A stretch of 64,000 nt of DNA from Verrucomicrobium spinosum DSM 4136 = JCM 18804 (GTDB lineage Bacteria > Verrucomicrobiota > Verrucomicrobiia > Verrucomicrobiales > Verrucomicrobiaceae), in the NCBI RefSeq assembly GCF_000172155.1, contig NZ_ABIZ01000001.1, positions 7,411,105-7,475,104 of the forward strand. The letters are read 5' to 3'. Positions 44,287 through 53,323 of the stretch are shown here, piece by piece. The notes beneath the pieces are model-generated. The model was not told the DNA's origin. It ran no database searches and saw only the letters and a list, made by a program, of their open reading frames with translations. The position numbers were made by a program, and so were the translations under genes. Numbering within the stretch: position 1 is the first letter of the stretch; the number at the start of each line of letters is the position of its first letter.

Positions 44287-47200
44287 GGCGTTGCGAAATT
44301 GAAAGTTCTAGTGCTGCCGTCTTTAGTTACGAAAGTGTATCCCGTTCCCGATCTAATTTCATCCAATTTCGATCGGATTTGCGATTCAGTTGCTTCCGGA
44401 AATTGTCGAAAGAAATCTCGCCAAACTTGATTAAAACATCCGCCGCGAGCGATGTCTTTGCCGTTGTGCCAAGAGTCGTGGATGCGTTTATCAACAATCC
44501 TGCCGAATTCTTTCGAGTTCGGATCAAGACCAGCTCGCAGGAAATTTCTCAGAAATTCTTTGGCGATAGGCAGGTCGTGATGCGCAACATTGGAAGCTCC
44601 ATCTGCAACGTTAAGAACCGATCTTAAATATGCTCTGCTAGAAGAATTGCTCACAAAAAGCAATCCGGAATCCACTAGTTTATCTAGAAACACACCGTCA
44701 ATAGTCCCATTCTGAATGAGTGGTGCTAAATGCTGCATGAACACAACCCTCTGCGCCGCTGCACTACCGGCGGTGCGTGCAGCGACACGGGCAGCTGCAA
44801 ATGCCTCACAAACTTCTTTTGGAATCTCGACAGTCCCGAATTTCCCAGAGATCTTCAGCCCTTTCTCAAGTTTTATCAATCTTGAGCTAACAACTGGCAT
44901 AAGCATCAATGCAGCTTGTAAAGATGCTTGCTTATACTCACCGTCTTCAAACCCTTCAACAAGGTGAGGCAAAGTAAGCACCCAATCTGCAGGCTCCGCG
45001 ATGAGGGATAGACCTATTTCAGCCGCCGTAGCCGCCAAATCCATAGCCTCCGCCCAGCGATTGAAAATCGCGTAGTAACTCTCAATCAGCGTTCCGTCAT
45101 AGTCAATTGTCTGATAGTCGTACCTCCAAGCTTTCGCTTTCACTTCGAGAATTGCGTTAGCCAATGTTTGAGCAGCCTGGAGCTCCGTAGAGAAATCGTC
45201 GTCAATCTGAATAGTCAACGCCCCTGTTTCCGTCCAATTGTTCTTGAAATTATAGCCCGACCAATTGAATGCATCCCATAGATCTACAACCTCAATTTTA
45301 AACTTTCCAGGGCCGAGATCTTGATAAATCGACAGATGCCGCATGACATCGCCACCTGCAATTTCATCGATAATCTCCAACCACATCAGAATCTCTTTTA
45401 GATCGTAAACACTATCTTCTACAGACTGCGCGGCACGAGAGGCCGCATCAGTGGGAGCATCGAGGTCTGTAACAATGGACACAACACTTTCAAAAACTGT
45501 CTCATCTCTCAGTTGAAGCGCAGCGCTGATTTCTTCGATCGCCCAAGCATCATTTGGGAGAAGAGTATCCGAGAGTTCTTTCACTGCAGCGAACAATCTA
45601 GGCTTTCCGCTTGATGAAATGTAGAAATGAGTCATTCCGGGGGGAGGAACGTCGTCAGCAAACTGGTCATCTCTGACGATGTCGTGCAATTGCGAATTGA
45701 TTCGTGCCCGCAATTTCCCATCTTCATTCCCTAATTGATCTGCCAAAATTTCAGGGATTGTGTAACGCACCACAAACGGTTCGAATGCTCCATTTTTTGA
45801 CTTCCCCCCATTTTGTATTGACGTAACAGCAAGTTCCGAGGAGCCAGAATTGTCCTCCATGTACCTGCCAGAAGCCATCTTGAAGACTTTAGAGTCATTG
45901 CTCGTTTCGGACCAAACTCCGCCAGCCATATATGCTGAACCGGTCGAATCCACCAACCAAACATTCGCACGAAACGAATCAACTGCAAAGGCGTTAAACG
46001 TTGGGATGGATTCGAATGAAAAAGACACCTGTCCATCGAGCGAAGATCCATGAAACTCTCCAGAGTTTTTTGAATCCGGAGCCTCTTTAGCAGCGAGTGT
46101 GAATCCACTCCTTGAAATATTAACTGTGTCATCATTCGATGGGGATGGGGCATTCTGAAAAGAAGCCGTGATTTCTACATACCCAGCAATTGAAGAAACA
46201 TCTTGCTCCGCCGATGGAATTGAAGTTTGACTGAATTGCAAATCGCCTCTTCCAGCAAAAACGGTTACCTGATCCCATCCGATATTTCCTGCTGCATTAC
46301 TGCTTGATTGAACTCTCAACACATGAGGACCGAGCCGTGCCATGGGGACGCTAACGCTACGGCTGAATTCAAACCGATTGGGATTGGGAGACCAAACACT
46401 ATGAGTCGTCCCTGAAGGAGAAGTCAAGTTTACCGCTTCTAGAAGAGTTCCGTTGAGGAATATCCGTGCAACCTGAGATTCGTCGGCCCCTGTTATGCCG
46501 ACCAGAGGATCCGTGACGGCACAGGCAAACTCGATTTGCAACTCCCCATTAGAGGCGATTTCTGCACTGCTGATTTCCAAATCCACTTCGGGCGTAGGTT
46601 GAGACTCCGTCACTAAGCCTCCAACTGCGTAGGTTTGCCCATTTACAGGGTTGCGGGCAAGGCGCTCAATTCGTACGGGCGTTAACAATGCATAGCTCTT
46701 TTCAAACTTCGCTTTGAAGTCTTCCTCATCAGACCAATCCGATAGGATTTTCGTTTCCTGAGAAATTCCACCGGCGTCGGCTGAAATGGAATCAAACATT
46801 ACATAACCCAGGTCTCTAAGCGCCCATTCCGTATTGGCAACTGATACTCGAGAAGTCCCATCAAAGTCGGGAGATGGCAAGTCCGCCTTGGGGTCCGTCC
46901 CGCGATGTCTAATCTCAAACTTGTAAGCCTGACCAACTCTAAACTGCGAGTACACTCGAGTCTCAACAACACCATAGTTTGGTGCTCTGTGCGTCAGAAG
47001 TTTCCTACCACTAGGCACTTCTGTAACAACTAAATCATATCTTTCGGAATGGCTGCCGCTTGGATCTCCCACAACAAGTTCTAACTCGAACAGGTCTCCG
47101 TCGTTTGGCAACGGCTTCCCCCCCCCTGGCGACGACGAGGGTATTGAGGGAGGTTGACCACCATCTGATGGGCTGTTGGGCTGCCCATTCTGAGCAACTT

Positions 47201-48007
47201 CGTCTCCATCTCCTGTTCCATCTCCATCGGTATCAGCATGCTTTGGATTTGTGCCAAAAATGGTCTCATCAAAGTCTGTCAACCCGTCGCCGTCCGTATC
47301 CGCGAACTTGTCATTCAGCTTAAGAGGATCAAAAGGAAGCCCTTGAGCGATTTCCCAATCGTCCTCAAACAGGTCACCATCTGTATCAAAATTATTCGGG
47401 TGAGTTTTATACCCCTGCTCTTGTAGATTGGTAAGATTATCCCGGTCGGGGTCACCATCCGCGCCGTTATCACCCACGGCACTCTTAGGATCAACGCCGT
47501 AGGCCACCTCCCACCCGTCCAAAAGTCCATCGCCGTCAGTGTCGGGATTCCAAGGATCGGTGGTCATGATGACCTCCACGGCATTCATTAGGCCGTCATG
47601 GTCAAAGTCGTCTGCAATATCGATGGTAAACGTGTAGCCGCTTCCGTGAGGGCCGGAAGTGTAGCCAGTCAATGTATACTCAACGTTGTTTAAGAACCTG
47701 AGATCCAGTTCAAAAGAATTGCCGTCGTCATTCCCGTCTTCAATGAGCTCAAAGGTGAATGAACCAGTGATGCCGACAGGGAGATAAAGGATGTTTGTGT
47801 AGTCAAAATCACTCTCGGACCCGCCTGATGTCAGATTTCTCCCAATATAAATCCCGTTGATGTAAGCACGCCACGAATCATCGTCGGCCTCCCCGGGTCA
47901 CGAATCCCAAGTTGCAATTCAAGATCAAGCCCCCCAGACTCCTCAAAAATGTCCTCCAAGGTGGGCGGATTGCCATTGTAATAGTCATGGGGATCACTGC
48001 AAATCAG
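44283..48007 (-). pseudogene. Orphan AHH-nuclease polymorphic toxin, N-terminus lost
   Basis: The long open frame (44283-47672, 1129 residues) has three or more Ca-binding thrombospondin type 3 repeats (DTDGDGLLDGWEVAYG; DTDGDGLTDFDE), a beta-sandwich shared with the 2257-residue protein (DPSGSHSERYDLVV, YSQFRVGQAYKFEIR) and a long unassigned middle. Its tip is NVAHHDLPIAKEFLRNF with His1031-His1032, followed by GGCFNQVWRDFFRQFPEAT, the AHH/HNH-type nuclease layout. Homology continues upstream to 48007, where SDPHDYYNGNPP begins, but with one C missing from the run at 47891-47894. There is no signal peptide, LamG domain or start in the usual place. The upstream cut is exactly at a repeat (48008). 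It is probably not secreted, a silent donor tip rather than an active effector. Confidence 0.75.
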
Positions 48008-48036
48008 TGCCATTCTAGCCTGTCTATTTGTATTTC
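48008..48036 (+). repeat. RAYT-associated repeat joining a truncated toxin to an immunity gene
   Basis: TGCCATTCTAGCCTGTC then TATTTGTATTTC. On the left the orphan toxin's homology starts at the next base. On the right the Imm-like gene ends 4 bases later. Confidence 0.75.
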
Positions 48037-48039
48037 TAC

Positions 48040-48909
48040 TCAGACAATCCGCACAGGAATGTATCTCACATCAGTCAGTCCCAAACTACGACAAGTCTCC
48101 CTGAACTTTTGAGAAACGATCAAAGACCGCCCTCCGTCCCGGGGTTCATTAGGGTTTCCCAAAATTTCCCTTGTCCAAGCAGCATTAAATTTCCCTATCG
48201 ACTCCACCTCCGAACGCAGGAACTTCAGCTCCTGGGGCTCACAACCTCCATCATTGAAATGTCTGGCCCCCATTTCGTCGGTGAACACCGAGAGCAAACA
48301 ATTAGGCATTAGATTTGGGGTATCAACCTCCCAATAAGCGCCCAATGCCAACTCAGGCTTGTCCCAGCCTAGCGGGTGAAAGGAAAGGTCAAGCCCACTT
48401 GCCTCTAACCCTCTTTTAATCTCGCTGTTGACGAAATAGTTCCTCCATCCATCCAAAGATCCGTAAGTTTGCCCCCACTTCAAGCCAGAGCGGCGGCCCA
48501 CATTTGTGGATATACCAACCCAACGTTGTCCCGACCTCGCGTAAAATGAAGTTAACACCCCCTTCCCCCATGTGTCCGCAATCCGCAAGTACTCCGCCTC
48601 TTCTATGTCCCGCTCGTCATAGGTTACCACCTTACGCAGATTGAAATGCGTAGAGCGCAACGCCGCTGGCGGCGGGCCAGGATGCGGGTTCCAACCAAGT
48701 TTCCTTAGCGCCTCAAGAAAGTAAGGCCATCCGGCATGATCTTCGGACGCCTGAATGTCAGGAGAAATGTGAGAGCCTGGCGTTGGCTCACTACAAAGGC
48801 CGACTTCAACGGCGACTCTCAACAACGAATCGCATTGATCGTTGTCGAGAATTGTGGGCCCCCACTCGTTGGGGTATCGATACACATAAACACAGATCTT
48901 CCTTTTCAT
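48040..48909 (-). CDS. Immunity-like protein, possible Imm11 relative
   Basis: This is a 289-residue cytosolic protein starting MKRKICVYVYRYPNEWGP. The middle has GLKWGQTYGSLDGWRNYFV and PELALGAYWEVDTPNLMPN. The end, GGRSLIVSQKFRETCRSLGLTDVRYIPVRIV in pattern, resembles the C-terminal block of the Imm11-like protein (SERFKNLVEKSKFTNFRF), and both finish with F/Y-x-P/V. No domain name is certain. It has no toxin upstream: the IS4-type element stands there, so the partner was lost or never present. A repeat touches its 3' end. I infer an orphan immunity gene. Confidence 0.5.
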   Translation of the reverse strand: MKRKICVYVYRYPNEWGPTILDNDQCDSLLRVAVEVGLCSEPTPGSHISPDIQASEDHAGWPYFLEALRKLGWNPHPGPPPAALRSTHFNLRKVVTYDERDIEEAEYLRIADTWGKGVLTSFYARSGQRWVGISTNVGRRSGLKWGQTYGSLDGWRNYFVNSEIKRGLEASGLDLSFHPLGWDKPELALGAYWEVDTPNLMPNCLLSVFTDEMGARHFNDGGCEPQELKFLRSEVESIGKFNAAWTREILGNPNEPRDGGRSLIVSQKFRETCRSLGLTDVRYIPVRIV

Positions 48910-49046
48910 GTTTAAACAAGCGCTGCTCGAAGGCGCCTTCGCCTACCGGTTTCTATGAAATCGCCACAAGTTTGCTCTCACAAGGTCAGCAATTTTTTCT
49001 TATTTTACACACAGCCGTCCCACAGCGAAACAAAAAGGTGACTGGC

Positions 49047-49070
49047 GGCCTACCCCACACAGGGTAGGCC
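49047..49070 (+). promoter_or_regulatory. Perfect hairpin just before the IS4-type transposase start
   Basis: GGCCTACCC (49047-49055) and GGGTAGGCC (49062-49070) form a 9-pair stem with a 6-base loop, ending 4 bases before the ATG. It would hide the ribosome site in the mRNA, a known way for insertion sequences to limit transposase made from outside promoters. Confidence 0.6.
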
Positions 49071-49074
49071 TGAG

Positions 49075-50051
49075 ATGAAATTCAAACCAGCCAAAGTCAT
49101 TGGAAGCGTTCTGGGGCAGCTTTGCAAGCTCATTCCCGGGCACTTGGTCGCGAACCTCTGCGCTCAACACCACCACGGCAGCCAGCCGCGCACCTTCAGT
49201 TCCTGGAGTCACGTGGTCAGCCTGCTCTACGCGCAACTGACACACTCCATCAGTCTCAACGATGTGTGCGACAGCTTGAGGCATCATGCCGGGGCCCTCG
49301 CTGCCATCCGCGGAGCGACACCGCCAGCCCGCAACACCCTGTCCCATGCCAATAAGAATCGGGACAGCGACCTGATGGAGACCCTCTTTTGGAAGATGTT
49401 GGATCATCTCCAGCATCGGCACCCCGGGTTTGGCCTGCGCTATGAAGGACTGCCCCGGCGGTTTAGACGGGCCATCTACGCCATCGACTCCAGCACCATC
49501 GCCCTGGTGGCCAACTGTATGAGTTGGGCCAAGCACCGGCAGCGCAAGGCGGCGGCCAAGCTCCATTTGCGTCTCAACCTGCAAACCTTCCTGCCAGCCT
49601 TTGCCATCATCGAAGAAGCCTCTCATCATGATGACTCGCGCTCCCGCGCGCTTTGTGCCAGCCTCAAAGACGGGGAAATTGCCTTGTTTGACAAGGCTTA
49701 CATCAACTTTGCCCACCTCTGGGAGTTGACTGGGCGGGGCATCTTCTGGGTCACCCGTGCCAAAGACAACATGAGCTACCGGGTGACGCGCAAGCTCCAG
49801 GCACGGCCGCAAGGCAAGGTGCTGCGCGATGACCTCATTGTGCTCAAAGGAGCCAGGAGCCTTTCGCAACATCCCGGCCCGCTGCGCCGGGTGGAGATGC
49901 TCGTGGAGCTTGACGGCAAGGAAGTGCGCATGGCCTTTATCACCAACCAGACAGAATGGGCCGCCAGCACGGTAGGAGAACTCTACCAGAGCCGCTGGGG
50001 CATTGAAGTGTTCTTCAAGCAGATCAAGCAAACGCTCTGCAGGGATGGCGT
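49075..50051 (+). pseudogene. IS4-family transposase, C-terminus lost at a repeat
   Basis: This is a DDE transposase of the IS4 group with a DUF4372-like N-terminal domain (KLIPGHLVANLCAQHHHG). Catalytic blocks are IYAIDSSTIALV (first Asp), ALFDKAYINFAHL (second Asp) and LYQSRWGIEVFFKQIKQTL, the Y-R-E-K region with Glu. The normal continuation after FKQIKQTL is missing. Instead the frame runs into the TAATAGCCTGTCTC repeat at 50052 and unrelated sequence, ending at 50184. The catalytic residues are all present, so only the C-terminal tail is lost. It lies opposite to the toxin genes. Confidence 0.8.
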
Positions 50052-50320
50052 AATAGCCTGTCTCGTCGCATTTCCGCCCGCAAGCATGATCAGTTGCTGG
50101 AGGCAAAGGTTGTCGACCTTGCTCTTGAACAAGTGGAGGGCAGAGTTGGTGGCGCGAGGTTTGCGACCAAAAAGGATGCGATGAATGCCCGGAAAGAAGG
50201 GGGTGGAGGTCCGCATGCATTGTATTACATCGAACCCTGTAAAATTCAACGCGTTTGTCGCCTAAAACAGTCCAAAACACCCCTTAAGTCAGTGCCATTC
50301 TAGACAGGCTATTTGCACTC
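50052..50320. mobile_element. Short element with inverted repeat ends, second copy
   Basis: AATAGCCTGTCTCGTCGC at the left and TAGACAGGCTATTTGCACTC at 50301-50320 are inverted. The inside (about 220 bases) matches 40605-40867, including the same IS4-type N-terminal fragment. It replaces the end of the IS4-family transposase gene. One end carries the TGCCATTC left half of other repeats (50293). Confidence 0.6.
50075..50216 (-). pseudogene. IS4-type transposase, N-terminal fragment (second copy)
   Basis: MRTSTPFFPGIHRILFGRK, ATNSALHLFKSKVDNLCLQQ. About 47 codons remain, parallel to 40605-40791 with mostly conservative changes. It is cut by the repeat at 50052. Confidence 0.6.
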
Positions 50321-50355
50321 CAACACAAAGGCCCTCGCCCGCATGCCAATCAAAG

Positions 50356-50987
50356 CTATCTGCGTTTTTTCAAAAAAAGCCAAGTGAGAAGTGTCACCAC
50401 TAGGGCCAGTGCTCCGCCTAAAACTCCCCCCCATCTTCCTCGATACCAATCCAGAGATTGCACTGAAGTTTGCTGGTTCGCCCCATCGGACTCATTGCTT
50501 GAATTCGTTTTCTTTTGCGACTGTATTCCGCCGCCAGAATTGGCTTTTACATCCTCCATCCCCAACCGCCTCCTCAAGACGACCTCTTCCATCCCAACAT
50601 TGTATGTTTTTTGGATATCTCTCAAAAGATCAAGATGACCAGCATCCCCAAGTTTGGCAGCAAGTCGAGCGATGAACCGAATGTCCGAGTGTTCGAGATT
50701 CCCCTTGTCTCTTTCATATAGCTCAGCAGCTTCATCAAGGACCCGCCTTGCCCAGCTTATCTCAGAGTGATTGTACACCCAATCGATCACTCCTGAACGG
50801 TCATTGAAATCCACGGGTTTCGCCAGCAATCCCGAACAAACATCCCCCGCTGCCGCTCGCGTTAGAATATCCTGATCAATCATTTCCTGCCACGGAAAAT
50901 TTACCTCGAAAATGCTATTTAGCCTATAGGCGTACAGCTCACGCAGCTCTTGCGAACTGTCTGAAAGATCACGAAGGCGCTCCTTGT
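50356..50987 (-). pseudogene. Membrane-anchored protein of unknown function, N-terminus removed by IS66
   Basis: About 210 codons remain. There is a helical domain (DWVYNHSEISWARRVLDEAA, HSDIRFIARLAAKLGDAGH) that looks like helical repeats, a Ser/Asn/Gln-rich spacer, and a C-terminal membrane helix (WGGVLGGALALVVTLLTWLF) with basic tail LKKRR. The frame enters from IS66 at 50988, so the true start is gone. The layout (outer domain, spacer, C-terminal anchor) is like the gene at 39763-40536. A repeat lies 36 bases past the stop. It may be a membrane immunity protein; function unknown. Confidence 0.6.
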
Positions 50988-51045
50988 GTAAGCAGATCAG
51001 CAAGGCCGTCTGGTGCGCGGAGCGCAGCCGGGCAAGTTTGCGCGT

Positions 51046-51393
51046 ATGCCTCGATATACAGCCCTGCAACGTCGTCGTCTAGTGCGCCAGTTTCAATCCA
51101 GCGGTCTGACCCTGGCAACTTTTTGCCGGCTTCATTCTTTGAGTGTCTCAAGCCTTTGTGCCTGGCGTCGCCATGTTGAACTTCAGAAGCGCTCCTCTGA
51201 TCCTGCGCCGCCTCCATGGCTGCCGGTGGAAGTTTCCTCACCTCCGGGGAGCACTGCTGCGGGACTTCCCGGCTTGGATTATCTCATCGAAGCGGGTCTC
51301 TGGCGTCTGCACGTCCCTTCAGGCTTTGGCCGCGATGAAGTGGCCGCCCTCCTTGAACTTCTCCATGCCAGGCAGGGAGGTGCCCCATGCTAA
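51046..51393 (+). CDS. tnpA: IS66 accessory protein TnpA
   Basis: This is the first gene of the IS66 operon, 115 residues from ATG 51046. An HTH-like start, PRYTALQRRRLVRQFQSSGLTLATFCRLHSLS in pattern, is typical, and WRLHVPSGFGRDEVAALLE closes it as in IS66 OrfA. Its TAA overlaps the start of tnpB by four bases or so. Confidence 0.85.
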   Translation: MPRYTALQRRRLVRQFQSSGLTLATFCRLHSLSVSSLCAWRRHVELQKRSSDPAPPPWLPVEVSSPPGSTAAGLPGLDYLIEAGLWRLHVPSGFGRDEVAALLELLHARQGGAPC

Positions 51394-51743
51394 GCCTGGG
51401 TCCTGCCACCAAAGTCCATTTGCTGGCAGGTGCCACCGACATGCGCCTTGGGTTTGAGGGGCTGCTCGCCCTGGCTTCTGGTCTGTTGCGCGAGGATCCT
51501 TTGAGCGGTCACCTCTTTGTCTTTTGCAACAAGCACCGCACCCGTCTCAAGGCCCTCTACTGGGACGGCTCGGGCTTGTGGGTGTGCGCCAAGCGGCTGG
51601 AGAAGGGGCGCTTCCACTGGCCGCAGCCCCCAGCGCAAGGAGCTTCACGCAAGGTGGTGCTCACCCAGGCGGAGCTCACTTTGCTGCTGGCGGGCATTGA
51701 CCTGGAAGGCACCCAACGGAGGGCCTGGCACCGGGTCGGGTGA
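51387..51743 (+). CDS. tnpB: IS66 accessory protein TnpB
   Basis: This is a 118-residue IS66 OrfB: VHLLAGATDMRLGFEGLLAL, GHLFVFCNKHRTRLKALYWD, GLWVCAKRLEKGRFHWP and the ending LLAGIDLEGTQRR. It is needed with TnpA for IS66 transposition. It overlaps tnpA and precedes tnpC by 70 bases. Confidence 0.9.
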   Translation: MLSLGPATKVHLLAGATDMRLGFEGLLALASGLLREDPLSGHLFVFCNKHRTRLKALYWDGSGLWVCAKRLEKGRFHWPQPPAQGASRKVVLTQAELTLLLAGIDLEGTQRRAWHRVG

Positions 51744-53323
51744 GGGTGCGGGAAGAGGTGTTTTTTAGGGTTCGCGGTAACAACTTGTTGCAACGAGCCC
51801 GCTGCTGGGCATCATGCAGCTCCCGCTGCTCATGCCCGCCACTCCTGCCACCCCGGATCTGCCTGAAGCCCTGTTGCTTTCTTTGGGACCCCGGGAGCGT
51901 CTTGCCCTGGAGGAGATCCTGCGTCAGCGCGATGAGCGTATTGCCACCCTGGAACTGGAAGTGCGCCTGCGTGAGGAGCAGTTGCGGCTGGCCCTCATCA
52001 AGAAGTACGGTCCCAAAGGCGAGGGCCTCGGCAAAGACCAGGCCCTGCTGCTGGATCTGGAGCCCGGCGTGCAGGAGGCCGAGGTGGCCCTTGAAGTGGG
52101 CCTGGCCCTGGCGGACAAGACCCTGCCCGAGGCTGGACGCCTGGAACAGGAGCAGGCCGCCCGGCTCAAAAAGAAAAAGCCCGGCACCCCGCGCTACGCC
52201 CAAGTGCATCCTGGGCGGCACGAACTGCCCGCGCATCTGCCGCGGGTGGAAGTCATCCTACCATGCTTGGAAGCGGCGCAAGGCGAACTGGTGGGCTATG
52301 AGATCAAGGAAGAGCTCGTCATCAAGCCTGCGGAGTTCTTTGTGCGGGTGCTCAAGCGCGAGAAGCGAGTCATCCAGCTGGGGGACCGTCGCACGGTGGC
52401 CACAGCCGCCTCCCCTGGGCGCATCGTCGACAAAGGGCAGCTGGCCAACGAGACGGTGGTGGAGCTGGTGGTGCGCAAGTACGCCGATTATCTGCCGGTG
52501 TACCGTCAGCTACAGGGGTGGGAGCGCGATCACAGTGTGACCGTGCGTCAGGCCACGGCGACGCGGGCGGTGATGGCCGCAGGAGCGTTACTGCAACCTC
52601 TGGCGCGGGCCATCGGCCAGGAACTGCGGCAGGGGCCGCTCATTCAGGCCGATGAGACGAGGCTGCCGGTGCTGCAAGATCTGGGTAAAGGCCGCAACGA
52701 TGTGGCGTGGTTGTGGCAGTACTCCATCCCCGGAGGGCTGGTGTACTTCGAGTACCAGGACAACCGTGCCCAGGCGGGGGCGAGGGCCTATTTGAAGGAC
52801 TACGGAGGCATCCTGCAAAGCGACGGCTATGTGGTCTATGACTGTCTGGAGGGGCAGGTGCAGCGGCATGCGGGATGTTTTGCCCACGTGCGACGCAAGT
52901 TCGTGGAGGCGTGCCAGGCCGCCCCCAAGGAAGTGCCGTGCGAACCGGGGCTGGCGGTGGTGGCCAGCATCGGCGCGTTGTATGGAGTTGAAGAGCGGGC
53001 GCGGGAAAAGCAGTTGAAGGGGCAGGCCCGTCTGGACTACCGGCAGGAGCAGGGTGTGGCGCAAAAGCTCTCCAGCCTCAAGGCGCAGATCCTGGAGGTG
53101 CGGGCCAAGGCCCTCCTGCCGCAGAGCCTGCTGGCCAAGGCCTGTGACTATGCGCTCAACCAGTGGGAGAAGCTGGAGGTGTATGCCAGCCACGGGGAGG
53201 TGGAGATAGGTAGAGTCGGAGACAGGCGCGGTGGTTTTAGGAAAGAGGAGTTGCTGTTGCCGGCGGCTTTCGCCTGATGCCGGTGCCTCAGTCTCTTCCC
53301 TTGACTCCGTTTCCTGCCCCCGC

